Shown in pieces: positions 47,801 to 59,087 of a DNA stretch of 64,000 nt. The notes under the pieces were generated by a model that did not search any database, was not told the DNA's origin, and saw nothing but the letters and a program-made list of their open reading frames with translations. This stretch comes from Smallanthus sonchifolius (Eukaryota; Streptophyta; Magnoliopsida; Asterales; Asteraceae): positions 53,661,486 through 53,725,485 of the forward strand of contig CM042040.1 of NCBI GenBank assembly GCA_023525975.1, read 5' to 3'. Every line of letters begins with the position of its first letter. Position 1 is the first letter of the stretch. The position numbers and the translations under genes are program-made.

Positions 47801-48642
47801 CCGGTTGCGATGGAACAAAAAATGGGGTGGGTTTTCTAGTTGCTAAAGAACTGTACGGTAATGTGGTGGAAGTGAAAAGATATAATGATAGGATCATGGT
47901 GTTGAGAGTAGTACTTGGTGAGGAAGTTGTGACAATTGTTAGCGCTTATGCACCACATGTAGGTCTAGGAGACCAAGAAAGAAAGGATTTTTGGGGTAGT
48001 TTAGACGGAGTAATGAGGTCATTACCTAGACAGGAGAAAATATGCTTAGGAGGTGATTTTAATGGTCACGTTGGTAAGGAGAGTGATGGTTTTCCGATGG
48101 TTCATGGAGGTTTTGGTTATGGTGTTAGAAACGATAATGGTAGGGAGCTTCTTGACTTTGCGCTTGCGCATGATCTTGGTATTATAAACACGTTCTTTAT
48201 AAAGAGGGAATCACATTTGATTACTTTTAGTAGCGGGGGGCGCAACACGCAGATCAACTATTTCCTGATGAGACAAGGGGATCGCAATTGGTGGAAGGAT
48301 TGCAAGGTAATTCCAGGAGAGTCAGTAGCGACCCAACATCGTCTGTTGGTGGCCGATTTTACCTTGAGAAAAAGGGTGGCGGAGAGGAGAAGAAAAAATA
48401 AACCAAGGATCAGATGGGGGAATTTGAAGGACGAAAACATCAATTTGTTTAAAGATAAAGTCATGGCGATGAACACAAATACTAAGGATGGCGACACAAA
48501 CCAGATGTGGGTAGCTATGGCAACCACTGTTACGCAGGTAGCAAAGGAAACCCTCGGAGTCACATTGGGAGCAACAAGAGGACATCAGGAGTCTTGGTGG
48601 TGGAATGAGGAGGTGCGGAGCAAGATAAAGGACAAGCAATAA
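47801..48642 (+). pseudogene. LINE apurinic-type endonuclease domain, truncated
   Basis: Open from the truncation point (SGCDGTKNGVGFLVAKEL). It carries endonuclease motifs SAYAPHVG, GGDFNGHVG and QHRLLVADF, and ends at an in-frame TAA (48640-48642). In the NTQINYFL motif Asn replaces the Asp usual in this family (QIDYFL), which may weaken catalysis. This domain nicks target DNA for target-primed reverse transcription. The N-terminal residues, including the first catalytic motifs, are missing. Confidence 0.85.
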
Positions 48643-48654
48643 CGCTTTAAAGAG

Positions 48655-50493
48655 ATGTTGCAGTGCAGTAATGGAGAGGAGATAATGACACTACGGGAGA
48701 ACTATAGACAGGCAAAGAGGGAAGCTAAAAAGGCAGTGAGTGAGGCAAAGAATTTTGCCTATGAAACGATGTATAGAAAACTAGACACCAAGGAAGGGGA
48801 GCATCATATGTTTAAGATTGCCAAAAATAGGGAGCGTAGGAGACAAGATCTTGGGGTCGTGAAGTTTATCAAGGAAGATGATGGAAGAGTTTTGGTAAAG
48901 GGACGAGACATCAAGCTGAGATGGCAAAACTATTTCTACACCCTTTTCAACAGTTGTAGACCAAGTCTAGCCATAACGGAGAATCCCACTACTCAATCCA
49001 GTCAACGAAATAATTGTTATTGTCGAAATATCACACAGGAAGAAGTGAGGAGTGCTCTTAAGAAGATGGGAAGAGCTAAGGCAGTCGGTCCAGACAACAT
49101 ACCCATTGAAGCGTGGAAGTGTATGGGAGAGGAAGGCGTTCAGTGGTTGACAAGACTGTTCAACAATATCTTCAAAACCGGGAAGATACCAGATCAGTGG
49201 AGGCGTAGTGTCTTAGTACCCCTATATAAAAACAAAGGAGATGCTCAATGTTGTGCTAACTACAGGGGGATTAAGCTCCTATGTCATACAATGAAATTAT
49301 GGGAAAGAGTTATAGATACAAGGATTAGACGACAAACCCAGGCTACAGCAAACCAATTTGGGTTCATGCCAGGCCGGTCCACTACGGAGGCGATACACAT
49401 TTTAAGAAGATTAATGGAAAAGTACAGAGAGAAGAAACATGATTTACATATGGTGTTCATCGATCTTGAAAAGGCGTACGATAGTGTGCCTAGAAGATTG
49501 ATCTGGGAAAGTCTGGAGGGAAGAGGGATCCCTAGTAAATATATTGAGGCAATTAGGGATATGTATCATGAGGCTAAGACATGCGTCCGAGCTCCCGTGG
49601 GGGATACAGACTTTTTTCCGGTGGAAATGGGAGTTCACCAGGGGTCGGCACTAAGCCCCTTTCTCTTTGCAGTAGTTTTGGATGAGTTGTCAAAGTCGAT
49701 TCAAGATGCAATTCCATGGTGCATGCTTTTTGCTGATGATATCGTGTTGATTGTAGAAAGTAAAGAGACATTGAACAACAGACTAGAGGAACGGAGAACA
49801 GTCTTAGAGCACAAAGGTTTGAAGATAAGCCGATCTAAAACCGAGTACCTTCACTGCAACTTTAGTGGTGCAAACGTCGACGAGGAGACCCAGATTTCTA
49901 TTGAAGGTGGGGTTGTCCCTAAGACACTGAAGTTCAAGTATCTAGGATCTGTCATCCAGAGTAACGGGGACATCGACAATGATGTAGTCCATCGGGTGCA
50001 GGCTGGTTGGTGTAAATGGAGAGCGGCCTCAGGTGTTTTGTGCGACAAGAGGTTCCCAATAGGGTTAAAGGGTAAATTTTATAGGGTAACAGTTCGCCCA
50101 GCGATGCTATATGGAACCGATTGTTGGGTCATCAAGAAGACACAAGCTCGAAAAATGGATGTAGCTGAGATGAGGATGTTGAGGTGGATGTGTGGACACA
50201 CAAGAAAGGACCGAAAAAGAAATGAAGTTGTTCGGAAGAGATTGGGAGTCACATGTATCTCAGATAAGATAAGAGAAGGAAGATTGATATGGTTTGGACA
50301 TGTCAAGAGGAGACAGAGCACAGATCCAGTGAGAACGGTGGAAACTCTCGTTGTAGAGGGGAAAAGGAGCAGGGGGAGATCGAAATTAACGTGGGATGAG
50401 AGGATTAGGCTTGATTTGCTAGATTTACACCTCTCAGAGGACATGATCAATGATAGGATTTCATGGAGACGTCGTATTAGGGTTTTAGGATGA
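48655..50493 (+). CDS. LINE reverse transcriptase (RTE type)
   Basis: A 612-codon open frame in phase with the endonuclease; only the TAA at 48640 separates them, so the first ATG here is probably not a natural start. RT blocks in order: AVGPDNIPIEAWK, FGFMPGRSTTEAI, FIDLEKAYDSVPR, GVHQGSALSPFLFAVVLDEL, then the catalytic MLFADDIVLI. A C-terminal region with RMLRWMCGHTRKDR and LIWFGHVKRR is typical of plant RTE LINEs. It would make cDNA at nicked DNA. The frame is intact to its natural stop. Confidence 0.9.
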   Translation: MLQCSNGEEIMTLRENYRQAKREAKKAVSEAKNFAYETMYRKLDTKEGEHHMFKIAKNRERRRQDLGVVKFIKEDDGRVLVKGRDIKLRWQNYFYTLFNSCRPSLAITENPTTQSSQRNNCYCRNITQEEVRSALKKMGRAKAVGPDNIPIEAWKCMGEEGVQWLTRLFNNIFKTGKIPDQWRRSVLVPLYKNKGDAQCCANYRGIKLLCHTMKLWERVIDTRIRRQTQATANQFGFMPGRSTTEAIHILRRLMEKYREKKHDLHMVFIDLEKAYDSVPRRLIWESLEGRGIPSKYIEAIRDMYHEAKTCVRAPVGDTDFFPVEMGVHQGSALSPFLFAVVLDELSKSIQDAIPWCMLFADDIVLIVESKETLNNRLEERRTVLEHKGLKISRSKTEYLHCNFSGANVDEETQISIEGGVVPKTLKFKYLGSVIQSNGDIDNDVVHRVQAGWCKWRAASGVLCDKRFPIGLKGKFYRVTVRPAMLYGTDCWVIKKTQARKMDVAEMRMLRWMCGHTRKDRKRNEVVRKRLGVTCISDKIREGRLIWFGHVKRRQSTDPVRTVETLVVEGKRSRGRSKLTWDERIRLDLLDLHLSEDMINDRISWRRRIRVLG

Positions 50494-50836
50494 GTGACCC
50501 GTTGTGTGGGAGAGTAGAGTTGTTTAGCAAAGATTTTGCGTATGTCTTGTTTCTTGTAGGTGTGTTGTGTTTCTTGTGACTAATATACTCTAGTCATACA
50601 CTGCTAATTGTTAGTTTACTGTTAGATTTATTTTACTTTATTACTCATTAATTTTATTTATATTTTTATCTTTTTCTTTCCCATGGAGCCGGGGGTCTAA
50701 ACGGGAGCAGCCTCTCTATCCCTTGGGATAGGGGTAAGGTTTGCCCTCATCACACCCTCCCCAGACCCTACTAATAGCGTTAGCTATGTGTGGGATTATA
50801 CTGGGTGCGTTTGGTTTGGTTTGGTTTGGTTTGGTT

Positions 50837-51278
50837 ATTGAAGTGGCATAAATACATTATTTTAAATAAAAAAAATCACATATTTTATTCTGTTATACTT
50901 TTAAAACGTTTTAAAGTGAAAAATAAATATAATGTAGTACGTACACGTGACTAAAAAAATAGCAAACTATTATGCATCTTAAATAAAATAAACAAAGAAA
51001 AAAAAAACTCATTTGGGCCCTACTACCACCTCACCAAATTCTCCGCCCGCATGTCACCACGTGCACTTATCCCAAATCGCAAGACTCTCCGATGCAGCCC
51101 TTGGGACGTGCCATTCACAACATCAACATTGGTCGTGGTCTTAGTAAGATGACTTGGCTTGGCCAAGGCCTTAACATACATTATAGAAAGAAAATAGGAG
51201 AGTTAGCTTGATAATGTGCCTATCCTTACTACCTACTGGCCGTGTTTAGGTTCTTGATTGAATCTCGTCGACAGTCGC
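50837..51278. other. Duplicated flank, then upstream region of the GEM-like gene
   Basis: 50839-51011 is the second half-copy of the duplication described at 47529. 51012-51278 is ordinary non-coding DNA upstream of the GEM-like gene; no other feature seen. Confidence 0.6.
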
Positions 51279-51285
51279 TATAAAA
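51279..51285 (+). promoter_or_regulatory. Probable TATA box of the GEM-like gene
   Basis: TATAAAA lies 140 bases before the ATG at 51425, a reasonable spacing for a plant promoter with a ~110-base leader. Confidence 0.5.
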
Positions 51286-51424
51286 GAAACACTCCATTTT
51301 GATAGAGATGAAACAGTAAGAACGTGGACGTCAAAAATCGGAGTTTATTAAAAACTTTATCGTACATCACAAACAGGTATACTGTTCATCTGCTCCAGCG
51401 AGCACTTATTGGGGGACTCACGTC

Positions 51425-52314
51425 ATGGATACACCGGCACCACCCTCGCCCCACCATGTCCCGCCCAATCCATATGTTCAATACGACGCCCCTCAACCTG
51501 CGTGCAATAACATCGATGACGTCCGTAAGAAACTTAATTCATGGGGCAACAAGGCGGAGACCACCGCCGCCAACATCTGGACCAATCGTAAGTCGTTTGT
51601 TTCTAATATCTGTATATATATGTTATATAATAATATTATGCTGTAAACTGTACATGTCAAAAAAGAAAAAAGATATTAGAGTCTGGCCATGCTGGAGCAG
51701 GCTCTCTATTCTATGAGTATAGAAATAGCTCTGCTATGAGTGAGATTTTGTTGGATATTTTTGTTTGTGTTATATGATAATATATGATGCATGACGAAAT
51801 GACTGATTCAGTGAGATCGGGTCCATCTGTGACTGGATCGGCATGGGGGAAGATGATGGCAAAAACGTTAACCGAAGGTGGATTTGAATCAATATACAAG
51901 CGTAACTTCACGACTTACACATACGAGAAGCTTAACCGGGCTTTTGCATGTTATTTGTCGACGTCCACAGGACCTGTCGCAGGAACCCTCTATCTTTCCA
52001 ATATTCATGTCGCCTTCTGTAGTGATCGCCCCTTATCTTTCATCCAACCCAACGGCATGCAGGCTTGGATCTATTGCAAGGCAATTCCATTCCATTCATT
52101 CATACTATTGATTCAAATCTATTTGAAATTCAAACGTTTGTTGTACAGGTTATGATCCGGTTGGAGAAGATAGCGACGGTAAATTCGGTTACAGTGCCGT
52201 TAAGAAACAAGCGGACAAGTACATCCAGTTCTCCACGTGAATCATGATAAAGCATTGAAACATCTTCAAGATGGTGTCTCCGGTTGTGTTAAAAACATCG
52301 CACTTACTCCATGA
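51425..52314 (+). pseudogene. GEM-like GRAM-domain protein, C-terminus broken
   Basis: Exons 51425-51587, 51812-52080 and 52149 onward join in phase. The start is Pro-rich (MDTPAPPSPHHVPP). Then come family landmarks: NIWTN/LRSGPSVT across the first intron, AKTLTEGGFESIYKRNF, the GRAM-domain block ACYLSTSTGPVAGTLYLS, FCSDRPLSF, and VMIRLEKIATVNSVTV. After this the frame is lost: KYIQF and NHDKALKHLQDG appear in other frames and the usual FWFMGF block is absent, so a short deletion or frameshift removed the C-terminus (stop at 52245). Intron 2 starts GC, not GT. Family members are cytosolic/membrane-associated, ABA- and development-linked proteins. Confidence 0.8.
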
Positions 52315-53161
52315 GATCTTTTCCAGACGCTGTTGTATGTTGTATAAACAAACATTGATCAATCGGCTATGCTCTTGTATTTTGTTGTATAAACATCGAT
52401 TAATAGGCTATGCTCTTGTATTTTGTTCCACATACACAGATCTTAAGTTGAAACCCTAGAGGTTCCTCCACACATGCAGATTTTACAACAATCAACCTTT
52501 TTTTATCAGGTTGGTTACATATTTAAAAAAGTTCATTGTGTTTTAATTAGCATTAGTCTTCATCCGGCTAAAATAGTAACGTCTGGATGGGTGTGACATT
52601 ATCAAATCTACCCATGATCCACTAGTGTAGTGGTATAATGATGCTCCTCCTTACAAAAGTGATTGGTTTCAAATACTTACAACTGCAAGGTTAACTGCTA
52701 TTTAAGTGTCAAAAATTGTTATTAACAAAACAAGAAATTAATACAAACTTCAATTTATAAACAAATACAAGGTTGTAAATAAACCGACATTAGAGAACCA
52801 TGACATAAAAGTTTGTTCATCCACAGCCAAAAATTCAATTCAAAACTTCAAGATGAAGATTTTCAGATTTTAGATGTTTTGCAAGTATAAATTTGCAGCT
52901 TTATGCTAATGCTTACGTTCATATGGTAATTTGTGATTTGGAATTTGGATATAACAATTTCCAAAACTAAAGTAACTGTTGATGCAAATCAATTTATTTC
53001 AAAACAAAACATCCATTTAACAACAAACTATTAGTGCAACATGTCTAAAGCCAAAACCCGACATCGCGGGTTTTCTGCCATAGCCAACTCAGTCAAAACA
53101 CAAAAGCGGGCCGGGTCAAGGTGCCTGACTTCTACAGATTACATTACAGACACTAACCTCA
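52315..53161. other. Intergenic, with a weak tRNA-like SINE trace
   Basis: 52612-52680 reads CACTAGTGTAGTGGTATAAT ... GGTTTCAAATAC, resembling A and B boxes of a tRNA-derived SINE. The rest shows nothing recognisable and would include the 3' untranslated region of the TRAP-beta gene. Confidence 0.35.
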
Positions 53162-55830
53162 TCAACGTTTCTTCTTGCTTCCCTTTGCAGCACCAGACTT
53201 GGATGGAGTTGCCACCAGGTACACAAATAAAACAACAATGGAGATCACCGACACCAAAGACCCATAATTAGCCAACAACCTCTGCAAATTCAGAAAACAT
53301 ACAACGGAAAAGAAATGTTATAACTGAATCACCGATAGACATCGTATGAAGAAACACATTATGACAAGAGTATCTTATACCTTAGCCTGGAAGGATAGCA
53401 GATTAGCAAGCATCCAGCACAAATTCATGCACAAGAACACAGCAACGCAGAATCAGTTAGAAAATCAAAACATACCAATACACTTTAATAAGTTCTTTTT
53501 TTTCTAAAATGGTTTATTAAAAGGGGCAATTTCATATTTACCCAATAAAAAAAATTAATACCAAATATGCCTCATTCAATATACTTCAAAGTTCGTATAA
53601 TATGAAGATTATACCCTTCTCTTTCTCCTTAAAGCCCAATGTCTCGTATCCTAATGTAAGTTTTAATGGAAAGGTACTAAAAATGTCATAATTTTAAAAA
53701 TGGGTATATTTGATGACTGATATTATGATTTTTTGTTGGATAAATATGGTATTATACCAAGCTTTGAGGGCGATGTATGAAATTATCACTTTGTTAAAAT
53801 GTTTGGGACGATATAAAAAGCTTACAAGATTAAGTGCACTCTCCTTAGGCTTATCTGATAGGATTTCCAGAGGCAGAACTGAAGTCGAATAAGCCTCCTT
53901 CAAAAGACAAAATATTATAAGAGTAGAGGCATACGATACCTGAAATACTAGATTACTTCATTCTCTTGTAAACAAACCTTTAGTGCGGCCTTTGTGGGGA
54001 CACGGAACGTAATAACAGCTGGTGTGCTGTAAAAGACGGTTTTCACATTTGATTCCAACTCAAAGGAATGAGACAAAACAGCGCCGCTGATAGTACAAAC
54101 AAGAAATTATTGTGAGAATCAATTATTGAAAAGCAAGTCTTGATACATTCAGCATGGTGAAATTTGATACATACACATCAAGTCTTTCCCAAGAGTTTGA
54201 AGTGTTTCCTGAGATGATGTTGAATATTTCAGGAGTCCAGCCATCATCAGTGAGACTAACATCATACGCAGTCCTGTATGCAAAATTTGGTCAGCATTGT
54301 GAGAAGATGTAGAGATTTTATAGACTACATCAATTAGTTTGAGATAAAGTGTATCCTTGATGATGCAAGGTGCTGCTTCTAATTACAGAGCAAGCATAAA
54401 CACTCAGGGCCTTTATGGTTGGCAGGAATTCATGAGAATTCAATGTAAATGGAATTTAAATTGCATTTCTTTCCATGTTTGGTTGGATAGAGAAGGAACT
54501 GGAATTAATTCCAACCAAATCTTTCAATTGATTTGATTCATAATCCCTCAACATTTCAAAGGAAACCTCAAGTTAACCTTAGCCATTTTTCTTTTATTTA
54601 AAACAAATTTTTAAAGATATTTGATTTTAGATCTTTGTTTTATATTATGTTAATTTTAAGTGGTAATTTTGGCATTTTAGGTATTTTCACATTCCAATTC
54701 CATCAACAAATGTATCAACCAAACACACTATTGATTTTCAAAAGAATCCTTTAAATTTCCAATTCCAAAACACTCCGCAAACGCCCCCTTAGGGTGTTAT
54801 CAACAAAATTCGATTCCTTGTCTTGAAACTGGAAACATATCATAGACATTAATCAGTTTTAGAGTTGAATGACAAAATCAATTTACATTTTGAAATGCAC
54901 ATCCATTCAGGTCCCAAATCTCAGTTGCATACTTTCGAAAATTATATGGTATCCGTCAATTGTTAAGTGATAAAAGTAAATAAGCTAGAATCAGTATATG
55001 GAGGTCACATTGGAAGCTCCCCTGAAAAAAAGACTAACTTTTTTAAGCCCTACAGGTAATAACATCAAATTGAAGTCTTCTTTAAAAAGTTAAAACAAAC
55101 AAATGAACAATATGAATGCCAATGTTGCAAAGTTAAGCATTCTCAATAGATGTCTAAAAGACACAGCCACTGAAATCTGTGAAAATACAATAGTATAACA
55201 CTGTCTAAGGCTCTAAGCAATATCAAAATGAACCGAATTACTGAATCCACTAGCAATTGCATGTTAGGGATCTGAGACATACTATCTATTCAAAATGATA
55301 AAATATGAATCGCGGTACTACAGATCATGAATCAAAACTGTAAAGCAAACAAACTTAGATCCAATTCTACTTGTATTGAATTCAACGAGATGATTGACAC
55401 CACTAAGTAATAAAACTAAAATTCAAGCATAAAGGATGCAAAAATAACTAATCTTGAAATAAATCTAAGAGATGCAATATGCAAATCGTTATTAATAATA
55501 AAAAAGATAAAACCTTGAATCAATTTCAAATCACAAACCTAAAATTCAAGTAATTACGTATAAAATTAAATCGATCTATTCAGATCCATAGGATAATCAA
55601 GTAATTAAACGCATGAAATACGAAGATGAGGAAGCTACTTACGCAGATCCTTGGTTATAGATGTCGATGGAGACGGAGACTTTTTCAACGCCGGATTTGA
55701 GTCTGTTGAGAGTGGCTTTCTTGTGAGCTACGATGAACGGAGAATCGGAGACGGCGATCACCGATGATGAAACGACGAAGAGGAGAGTTAGCAGAGAGAG
55801 GAGAGAATTGTTCATCGTCAACTTCGCCAT
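53162..55830 (-). CDS. SSR2: Translocon-associated protein subunit beta (TRAP-beta), with a 6-nt microexon
   Basis: Exons on the minus strand: 55830-55643, 54273-54175, 54086-53978, 53897-53826, 53386-53381, 53281-53162. They total 594 bases, 197 residues. All junctions are GT-AG and in phase. Residues 1-27 form a signal peptide (hydrophobic LLSLLTLLFVVSSSVIA). The lumenal domain carries VSVSIDIYNQG, VSLTDDGWTPEIFNIISGNT, SNSWERLDV and AVITFRVPTKAAL. A membrane helix (VSVISIVVLFVYLVA) and a basic tail (KGSKKKR) close the protein. TRAP-beta is part of the ER translocon complex assisting secretory protein import. The exon GCTAAG (Ala-Lys) supplies the AK expected before RLL in this family. Another in-frame ATG lies upstream at 55884; 55830 fits the signal peptide better. 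Confidence 0.92.
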
Positions 55831-56006
55831 TTGAGTTGAAGGTTGAGATTTTGTCGGATCGTGAAAGTATTTATTTTCTGACATCGATCCGGTTTGGTAA
55901 ATTGAGAATAGGGTTCCAGTTACAAGCCCATCAAGGCCCGTTCAACAAAAACAAGTAAACAAAATTAATGAAAAATTTATTCAAATTTAAATAATAAATA
56001 AAAATA

Positions 56007-56329
56007 AGAGTAAAGTATAATTTTTGTCTCATTGTTTCAGTCATTGCAGCCATTTTTATTTAAAAACTTTTTTTTAGTTTTTTCGTCTCTGACTTTTTAA
56101 AATTTAGCCATTTTCATCTAACCGACTAACTCCATATATATTTTAACGTTAAATTAGGGGACGAAAAATTTGGTTAGATTTTGACCAATGAATTTCAAAC
56201 CTAAATTGTAGACGGAGTTAGTCATTTGAATGAAAATTGCTAGATTTTGAAAAGTCGGGGACGAAAATTTTTTTGAATGAAACTAACTAAAATGGTCAAA
56301 GCAAAGAAACAAAAATAACAATTTACTCT
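56007..56329. mobile_element. Fold-back TIR element (MULE-like MITE)
   Basis: AGAGTAAAGTATAATTTTTG at the left is mirrored by the right end (reverse complement AGAGTAAATTGTTATTTTTG). Inverted similarity extends over most of each half (TTTTCGTC motifs face each other). The flanks share AAAAATA (56000-56006; 56330-56336), 7 bases, or 9 if AG is counted in the duplication. No ORF. Confidence 0.7.
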
Positions 56330-56524
56330 AAAAATAAGCGTGCTCGTAGAGAGGAGTAGGTTGTAGGCCGAGGAAAGAAAGAAGAAACATATATAAATAA
56401 TAAAGTATTATGTTTTGTTCTTTAAAAAGAAAGCATCGTAACAATTAAAAAATAGTTAACTGAATACGATAATTAATCTTATATTTCTTACATTGTTGTG
56501 GAAGTATCTATATCTATATCTATA

Positions 56525-56891
56525 CTAGGTTAAATTTTCGTGTGTTACACGGGTTAAATAAATACAGTTATAATATTATATATTAAGTAATAAAAAATTT
56601 ATTTTTTTAAAACTCGTGTTTTTATACGGGTTGAATAACCCGTGAAATACAATATAATCTGTTAACACATATACTCATCAAAATATGTTGGAAGATTTAT
56701 TAATACATAGATTAGTATTTTCTTAAAAAAATATTATTAATAAATTATAAAGGTGTATTTAATAAGAGAGATGTGTATTTAATAAAAATATAGAGGTGTA
56801 TTTAATAAGAGAGAGACGGAAAAAAATGATAAGAATGAATATAAAGGTGACATGTGTCATTGAAAAACCTTTATTTATTATATTGTATAGA
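56525..56891 (-). mobile_element. Small non-autonomous Helitron 4
   Basis: On the minus strand it starts TCTATACAATATAATAAATA after A. It ends with hairpin CCCGTGTAACACACG, then AAAATTTAACCTAG, then T. 367 bases, the same family as 40015-41578 but 15 kb away. Confidence 0.8.
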
Positions 56892-57684
56892 TTACTATAT
56901 AGTGCATATTCAAAGGACACTATTATAATTTACTTAAATTTTTAAGACGCGTAATACTATTTATGATACATAGAATACAACTTACTGATACATGAAATAT
57001 GTAAAATTATCATTTAATTTTTTCGATTAAAGCCCAATCAATTCATGTAAATTAAATGTCTGGTGAGAAACCTAACAGCCTGGTTCAATGATCCCCCATT
57101 CCTCCTTAACGGCTTAACCACCCTCCTACGAATCCTCCTCTTCATCTTCAACCTGGTTCAACGATCCATCCATCCGCAGAAGACGAACCGTTGCTCTCTG
57201 TCTCCTTCTTCCCACTCCAAACTAAAATCCAACGCAACATTGATTTTGGGAAAATGGGCTACGGGTACGTATTCATCAAACCCTATTTTCTCTCCGGGGC
57301 CGGCAATGACCTCCGTGTGCCCCCCCCCCCCCCCCCCCTCTGTTATGCCCCATCCGTAGAAGACGAACCTATTTTCAGGTACGATTTCAGTTCAGGAAAA
57401 CCCCAGTTTGACTTATGTAAGTGTTCTCAGTTTGTTTGATTTGCTTCTATTTGTTATTGAATTCGTTTTGCTTTTTCAATATTGTTTTGATTTGATCACA
57501 AGTAAGGTTCACTGACCATTGTTCTCATTTCTGCAGGTTTATTAGTTATTCACAAATTTTGAATATTAAGAAAATATGTTGCATAAATTAGCTTTTTTAG
57601 GTTTATTAGTTCTCATCAATTAATTTGAGATTGATTGTTACCCTTTTGTGCCTGCAAATCCTTGTTCAGAATCTTTGTTTTCAG
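56892..57684. other. Non-coding or exon-like debris with a C20 run
   Basis: 57063-57440 has open stretches in overlapping frames around a C homopolymer (about 57320-57339); no family recognised. The short ORF ATGGGCTACGGGTACG at 57254 is followed by GT-type splice sites, so it may be a captured first exon. Confidence 0.3.
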
Positions 57685-58000
57685 GCATTCACTTTGAAGT
57701 TGAGCTTATCCATTTTATTCAGGTATGTGAATTATTTTTCTTACTTCAAAGTGTATTTCTTTTCTTATAAATGTCATTTCTGGTAACCTTTTATACTTGA
57801 GGATATATGCTAGCAGAGTGTAGCATACTAAAACATTCAACTATTTCCATTTTTTCTTCTAATCAGAGATAATCTTTCCAATTTTCCACCTGTTTATCAT
57901 CGTACAGGTACGTGATGTGCTAGGAGTTGGTTGTTTAATAAAACGCCAAAAAACTGCTATTTTGATACTAGCAACTAAACAGCCAGCTGTGAGGCCTGTG
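57685..58000 (+). pseudogene. PASTICCINO1-like (FKBP-type) gene fragment
   Basis: Two exon-like segments with proper borders. 57685-57722, between TTTCAG and GTATGTG, encodes IHFEVELIHFIQ. 57908 onward, after TACAG, encodes VRDVLGVGCLIKRQKTA. Joined, they resemble the end of an FKBP domain and the following linker of PASTICCINO1-type immunophilins, as I recall that family. The sequence then loses similarity and no further exon is found, so this looks like a captured or truncated fragment. Family assignment rests on short motifs. Confidence 0.4.
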
Positions 58001-58150
58001 ACTGTAGCATTTATGATTTTATTATCTTAATTTTCAACTTAATGTAACACATTTCAAGATTCAAATCTAGTGCAATGGTTTAAAGTTATTCGTGCAAACA
58101 ATTAAACCATGGCTTCCTATACTAACTCATGAGATTCACATCATTCAAGC

Positions 58151-58190
<40 letters not shown>

Positions 58191-59087
58191 AAGGTATAGA
58201 TATATACATGTATATATAGTTATATTTGTACAAAAACACACCAACATCGGTTACACATTTCTTTTCTTAAAACCCCTAACTATTTGGACCCTCAACTTGA
58301 ACCTATTTATTTAAAATTAACAAACTTTGACTTCTTTTGTCAAATGTTGACTTCAAAAAGTCAACAGCCCCCTTCTCGATCAAATCTAGACCAAATTGAG
58401 TCAAGACCCGTCGGGTTGGGATTTGCTTTGTGTACTAAGACATCATACGACCATTTCCAAAGACATTAAGCGACTCAAATCGTTCGTTGTCGCGGTCAAT
58501 AGTGAATTCAAAAAACAATTCAAACCGGTTTGACTTTGCGGAGTTAAACCCGCATCAATTCCTCATTAATTCTTACAATAAACGCGTTCTAAATCCCGAA
58601 AATCACGCACTGATTGATCTTGAATGTATTCAGACCTCAAACGCGACTCGATTCATCCAAAAATCAAACCGTATACGCGTAATTTAATCCCGACAGCTAT
58701 CATACGCCAACTTTTAATCGAATTGTACAATTAAGGTGGAATTAAACAAATTAAACTCATCCCACACAGTTGCGCACCCTCATACAAACTCTTTGAAACC
58801 TTAAACGCAACCCATTTCACCCCTAGACGTCGATCGAGTCTCAAGAACAGCAGGACTTAATTCGTAGCCGCCTGCACTTGTTGCCCTATCTAAACGAGTA
58901 AGTTTTATATCGTTAGGTTCGTAATCGAGTCCCGAACAATAGCTCCTTATCAATTCGAGCTATCATAATCTATCGAAATCAATTGGAATTAGGGTTCTTG
59001 GTCGTTTTGCTTGAAATCTGATTTGGGGAATTTGGGTTATTCAACTTAGCGTATTTAATTTTTCTTGTTCCCATTTAGACCAGCGAA

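Larger units (their letters stand above)
47801..50836 (+). mobile_element. RTE-clade LINE, 5'-truncated
   Basis: Endonuclease and reverse transcriptase in one frame. A plant-RTE-like 3' untranslated region follows (50690-50805, CAGCCTCTCTATCCCTTGGG and CACACCCTCCCCAGACCCTA), with a (TTTGG)5 tail at 50810-50834 instead of poly-A. The start lies inside the endonuclease, as expected from incomplete reverse transcription. A single nonsense codon and a continuous RT suggest recent insertion. Confidence 0.9.

Noticed and set aside
50079..50450. 123-codon minus-strand frame in the LINE
   Set aside because: Antisense shadow of the RT C-terminal region.
55828..55884. Earlier ATG at 55884 as the TRAP-beta start
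   Set aside because: It would put a polar stretch before the signal peptide; the ATG at 55830 gives a normal signal peptide and family length.
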